In this document: in pieces, positions 61,991 to 64,000 of the stretch | How the letters are laid out: each line of letters begins with the position of its first letter | How positions within the stretch are numbered: the first letter of the stretch is position 1 | Assembly: GCA_009733745.1 (NCBI GenBank) | Contig: WNWL01000002.1 | Coordinates: 558,001 to 622,000 of the forward strand | Origin: Oceanobacillus sp. HTM 045 | Lineage (GTDB): Bacteria > Pseudomonadota > Alphaproteobacteria > Rhodobacterales > Rhodobacteraceae | Reading direction: 5' to 3' | DNA: 64,000 bases | Made by a program: the position numbers and the translations under genes | Notes under the pieces: generated by a model | What the model was told of the DNA's origin: nothing | What the model saw: only the letters and a program-made list of their open reading frames with translations | The model's database searches: none

Positions 61991-63211
61991 ATGACTGCCA
62001 GGGCCACCGCGCGGACCGCGCACGGAGCGGGCAAGCACACGCTCCTTTACAGTCACGACACGTACGGGCTCGGCCATCTGCGCCGGTCGCGGACAATCGC
62101 GACCGCGCTGACTGAGAACGACCCGTCCTCCTCGGCGCTGATCGTGACCGGCTCGCCGGTCGCCGGGCGGTTCGACTTTCCCGCCCGCGTCGACCATGTG
62201 CGGCTGCCCGGTGTCGTGAAGCATTCGGACGGGAGCTACACCTCGTCGAACCTCCGCATCGAGATCGACCGCATGGCCGAGCTTCGCGGCGCGATCATCG
62301 CCGCGACCGACCGCGAACTGAAACCGGACCTGGTGATTGTCGACAAGGAGCCCTGGGGGTTCCGGCACGAGATGGCGGAGACGCTGGCCAACGCGAAGGC
62401 GCGCGGCGCGCGGATCGTGCTCGGGGTGCGGGACGTACTGGACGACGACGACGCGCTGGCACGCGAATGGGAGCGGAAGGGCGCGATCGACGCGATCGAG
62501 CGGTTCTACGACGAGATCTGGATCTACGGCATCCCCGAGGTCTGCCAGCCGCTGCGCGGGATCGGCCTGTCGGAGCGGATGGAGCGGCGCATGGTCTATA
62601 CCGGCTACCTGCGCCGCGAGGCGCCCGACTGGCCGGCGGAGCATGACCTCGACCTGCCGGAGGGCGACTTCGTGCTCGTCACCATCGGCGGCGGCGGCGA
62701 CGGCGCGGCGCTGGTGGACTGGGTGCTGCGCGCCTACGAGGCGGAGCCGGACCTCGACATGCCCGCGGTGATCGTCTACGGGCCGTTCCTTTCCGCCCTG
62801 CACCGGACCGGGTTCGACGCCCGCATCGGGCAGCTCGATGGGCGGGTGACGGCGCTCGGCTTCCATTCGCGGCTGGAACGGCTGCTGGAAGCCGCGACCG
62901 GCGTCGTCGCGATGGGCGGCTACAACACGTTCTGCGAGGTCCTGTCGATGGACAAGCCGGCGATCATCTCGCCCCGCACCGCGCCGCGGCGCGAGCAGGT
63001 CATCCGGGCCGAGGCGGCGGAGCGGCTGGGGCTGGTGCGGATGCTTCACCCCGAACGGGACGGCAGCGGCCCGCGGGTGATGGCGAACGCGATCCGGGGA
63101 CTGGCACGTCAGCCGCGCCCGTCGGCGGTGGACATTCCGGGCCTGCTGGGCGGGCTCGAGACCATCGCGCTCCGCGCCAGCGCGTCGAGTCCGATCGCGG
63201 TCTCGGCCTGA
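61991..63211 (+). CDS. Glycosyltransferase family protein (GT-B, MurG/GT28-like)
   Basis: 406 residues. The opening LLYSHDTYGLGHLRRSRTIATAL is the N-terminal Rossmann start of GT-B enzymes (GH near a donor loop). The C-terminal GYNTFCEVLSMDKPAIISPR block is the nucleotide-sugar-binding pattern of GT28-like proteins. It probably builds surface polysaccharide together with the next gene, 8 bp downstream. ATG 61991 is chosen since the longer ORF from 61850 adds a Cys/Arg-rich sequence overlapping the MscS promoter. Confidence 0.83.
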   Translation: MTARATARTAHGAGKHTLLYSHDTYGLGHLRRSRTIATALTENDPSSSALIVTGSPVAGRFDFPARVDHVRLPGVVKHSDGSYTSSNLRIEIDRMAELRGAIIAATDRELKPDLVIVDKEPWGFRHEMAETLANAKARGARIVLGVRDVLDDDDALAREWERKGAIDAIERFYDEIWIYGIPEVCQPLRGIGLSERMERRMVYTGYLRREAPDWPAEHDLDLPEGDFVLVTIGGGGDGAALVDWVLRAYEAEPDLDMPAVIVYGPFLSALHRTGFDARIGQLDGRVTALGFHSRLERLLEAATGVVAMGGYNTFCEVLSMDKPAIISPRTAPRREQVIRAEAAERLGLVRMLHPERDGSGPRVMANAIRGLARQPRPSAVDIPGLLGGLETIALRASASSPIAVSA

Positions 63212-63219
63212 GGCGCTGG

Positions 63220-64000
63220 ATGCCGCGCCCTCGCCTCGCCATCGCGCTGAAGGGGTATCCGCGCCTGTCGGAAACCTTCATCGCGCAGGAGTTTCTCGGG
63301 CTGCAACGGCGCGGTATCGAGTTCGAGCTCTGGTCGTTGCGCCGCCCCTACGACGCCAAGACCCACCCCATCCACGACGAGATCCGGGCCCGGGTGCATT
63401 ATCTGCCGGAATATCTCCACGAAGAACCGGGGCGCGTCTGGCGCTGCTGGCGTGCGGCGCGGCGGTTGCCCGGGTATGCCGCGGCGTGGCGGGCATGGCG
63501 GGCCGACTTGCGGCGGGACTTCACCCGCAACCGCGTACGGCGGTTCGGGCAGGCCTGCGTGATGGCGGCGGAACTGCCGCCGGAGGTGGACTTCCTCTAT
63601 GTCCATTTCCTGCACACGCCCGCATCGGTGGTGCGCTACGCGGCGATTATGCGCGGGATCGGCTGGGGCTTCTCGGCCCATGCGCGCGATATCTGGACGA
63701 GCCCCGAGTGGGAGAAGCGCGAGAAAATCGCCGATTCCCGGTTCGGTGTGACGTGCACGGCGTCGGGCGCCGAGCACCTGCGCGGGCTCGCCGACGACCC
63801 CGCGAAGATCGGGCTGATCTATCACGGCCTCGACCTCTCCCGCTTCCCGCCGCCGCCGGAGCGGGGGCCGCGCGACGGCCCGCTCAAGCTGGTCTCGGTC
63901 GGCAGGCTCGTCGCGAAGAAGGGCTATGACGACCTGCTCGCCGCACTCGCCGAACTGGATGCTGGCGGGATGCGCGACTGGCAGCTGGTTCATATCGGCG
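63220..64000 (+). CDS. Glycosyltransferase (GT4-like), N-terminal part cut by window end
   Basis: The first 260 codons are visible. LAIALKGYPRLSETFIAQEF is typical of the WcaL/GT4-like enzymes of exopolysaccharide pathways. HGLDLSRF and LVSVGRLVAKKGYDDLL begin the C-terminal Rossmann domain. ATG 63220 lies 8 bp after the previous gene's stop. Probably continues an exopolysaccharide gene set beyond the window. Confidence 0.85.
   Translation, partial: MPRPRLAIALKGYPRLSETFIAQEFLGLQRRGIEFELWSLRRPYDAKTHPIHDEIRARVHYLPEYLHEEPGRVWRCWRAARRLPGYAAAWRAWRADLRRDFTRNRVRRFGQACVMAAELPPEVDFLYVHFLHTPASVVRYAAIMRGIGWGFSAHARDIWTSPEWEKREKIADSRFGVTCTASGAEHLRGLADDPAKIGLIYHGLDLSRFPPPPERGPRDGPLKLVSVGRLVAKKGYDDLLAALAELDAGGMRDWQLVHIG

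Overview
The window is a stretch of very GC-rich chromosome with tight gene packing and strong synonymous bias to G/C. The gene content points to an alphaproteobacterium, most likely Rhodobacterales. The pointers are a ChvI-ChvG-HprK-RapZ-EIIA-HPr block, a PHB cluster with PhaR, an acyl-CoA dehydrogenase resembling methylsuccinyl-CoA dehydrogenase of the ethylmalonyl-CoA pathway, a TSUP/TIGR02186 pair, a Hint-domain protein, O-succinylhomoserine sulfhydrylase and DUF465/DUF2007 proteins. I see no tRNA, rRNA, CRISPR array, transposase or phage module. This is inference from gene content; no database was searched.

Layout. 1-6.3 kb: the end of a subtilase, then minus-strand genes for TrkH, a DapA-family aldolase, a LysM-rhodanese protein, FolE and MetZ. 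6.8-13.6 kb: plus-strand genes for two exported cyclophilins, QueA, an MFS permease, DUF924, lipoamide dehydrogenase and a glycosyltransferase-like protein. 13.6-19.3 kb: a VOC protein, a lipoprotein, and the pyrimidine-reduction genes preT and preA separated by a methyltransferase. 19.6-26.5 kb: a TPR protein with ispE, a polyprenyl synthase, DUF2007 with a TrmN6-like methylase, an M20 amidohydrolase, DUF465 and DUF302. 26.5-28.6 kb: a glutamine amidotransferase, a LysR regulator and a 46-residue protein. 28.7-33 kb: phaB, phaA, a phaC-like gene whose 5' end looks frameshifted, and phaR with a palindromic operator candidate. 33-40 kb: an EAL protein, Tag, and the regulatory PTS/ChvIG block. 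40.3-47.7 kb: DUF429, gamma-glutamyltransferase, TauE/SafE, a hydratase, agmatine deiminase and the Mcd-like dehydrogenase. 48.1-52.3 kb: a coupled lipid operon (CDP-alcohol phosphatidyltransferase, CdsA-like, methyltransferase, PlsC-like, alpha/beta hydrolase). 52.3-57.4 kb: an amino-acid ABC transporter without its ATPase, a GST and the TSUP/TIGR02186 pair. 57.6-64 kb: DUF465, the Hint protein, a large MscS channel and two glycosyltransferases, the last cut by the window end.

How the genes connect. PhaA and PhaB make the 3-hydroxybutyryl-CoA that PhaC polymerises and PhaR senses as polymer. The same acetyl-CoA/acetoacetyl-CoA pool feeds the ethylmalonyl-CoA route in which Mcd acts. HprK, RapZ, EIIA and HPr form a regulatory rather than sugar-transporting PTS beside the ChvG/ChvI two-component system.

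The most unusual observations are these. (1) A roughly 170-bp intergenic element is present three times (15382-15551, 42696-42865, 47856-48025), with nested helices supported by compensatory changes. (2) Five tandem 13-16-bp units, each with a Shine-Dalgarno/start/stop junction, lie between chvG and hprK. (3) A secreted LysM plus tandem-rhodanese protein has no catalytic cysteine. (4) In the lipid operon, the phosphatidyltransferase has two of its four signature aspartates replaced by asparagine.
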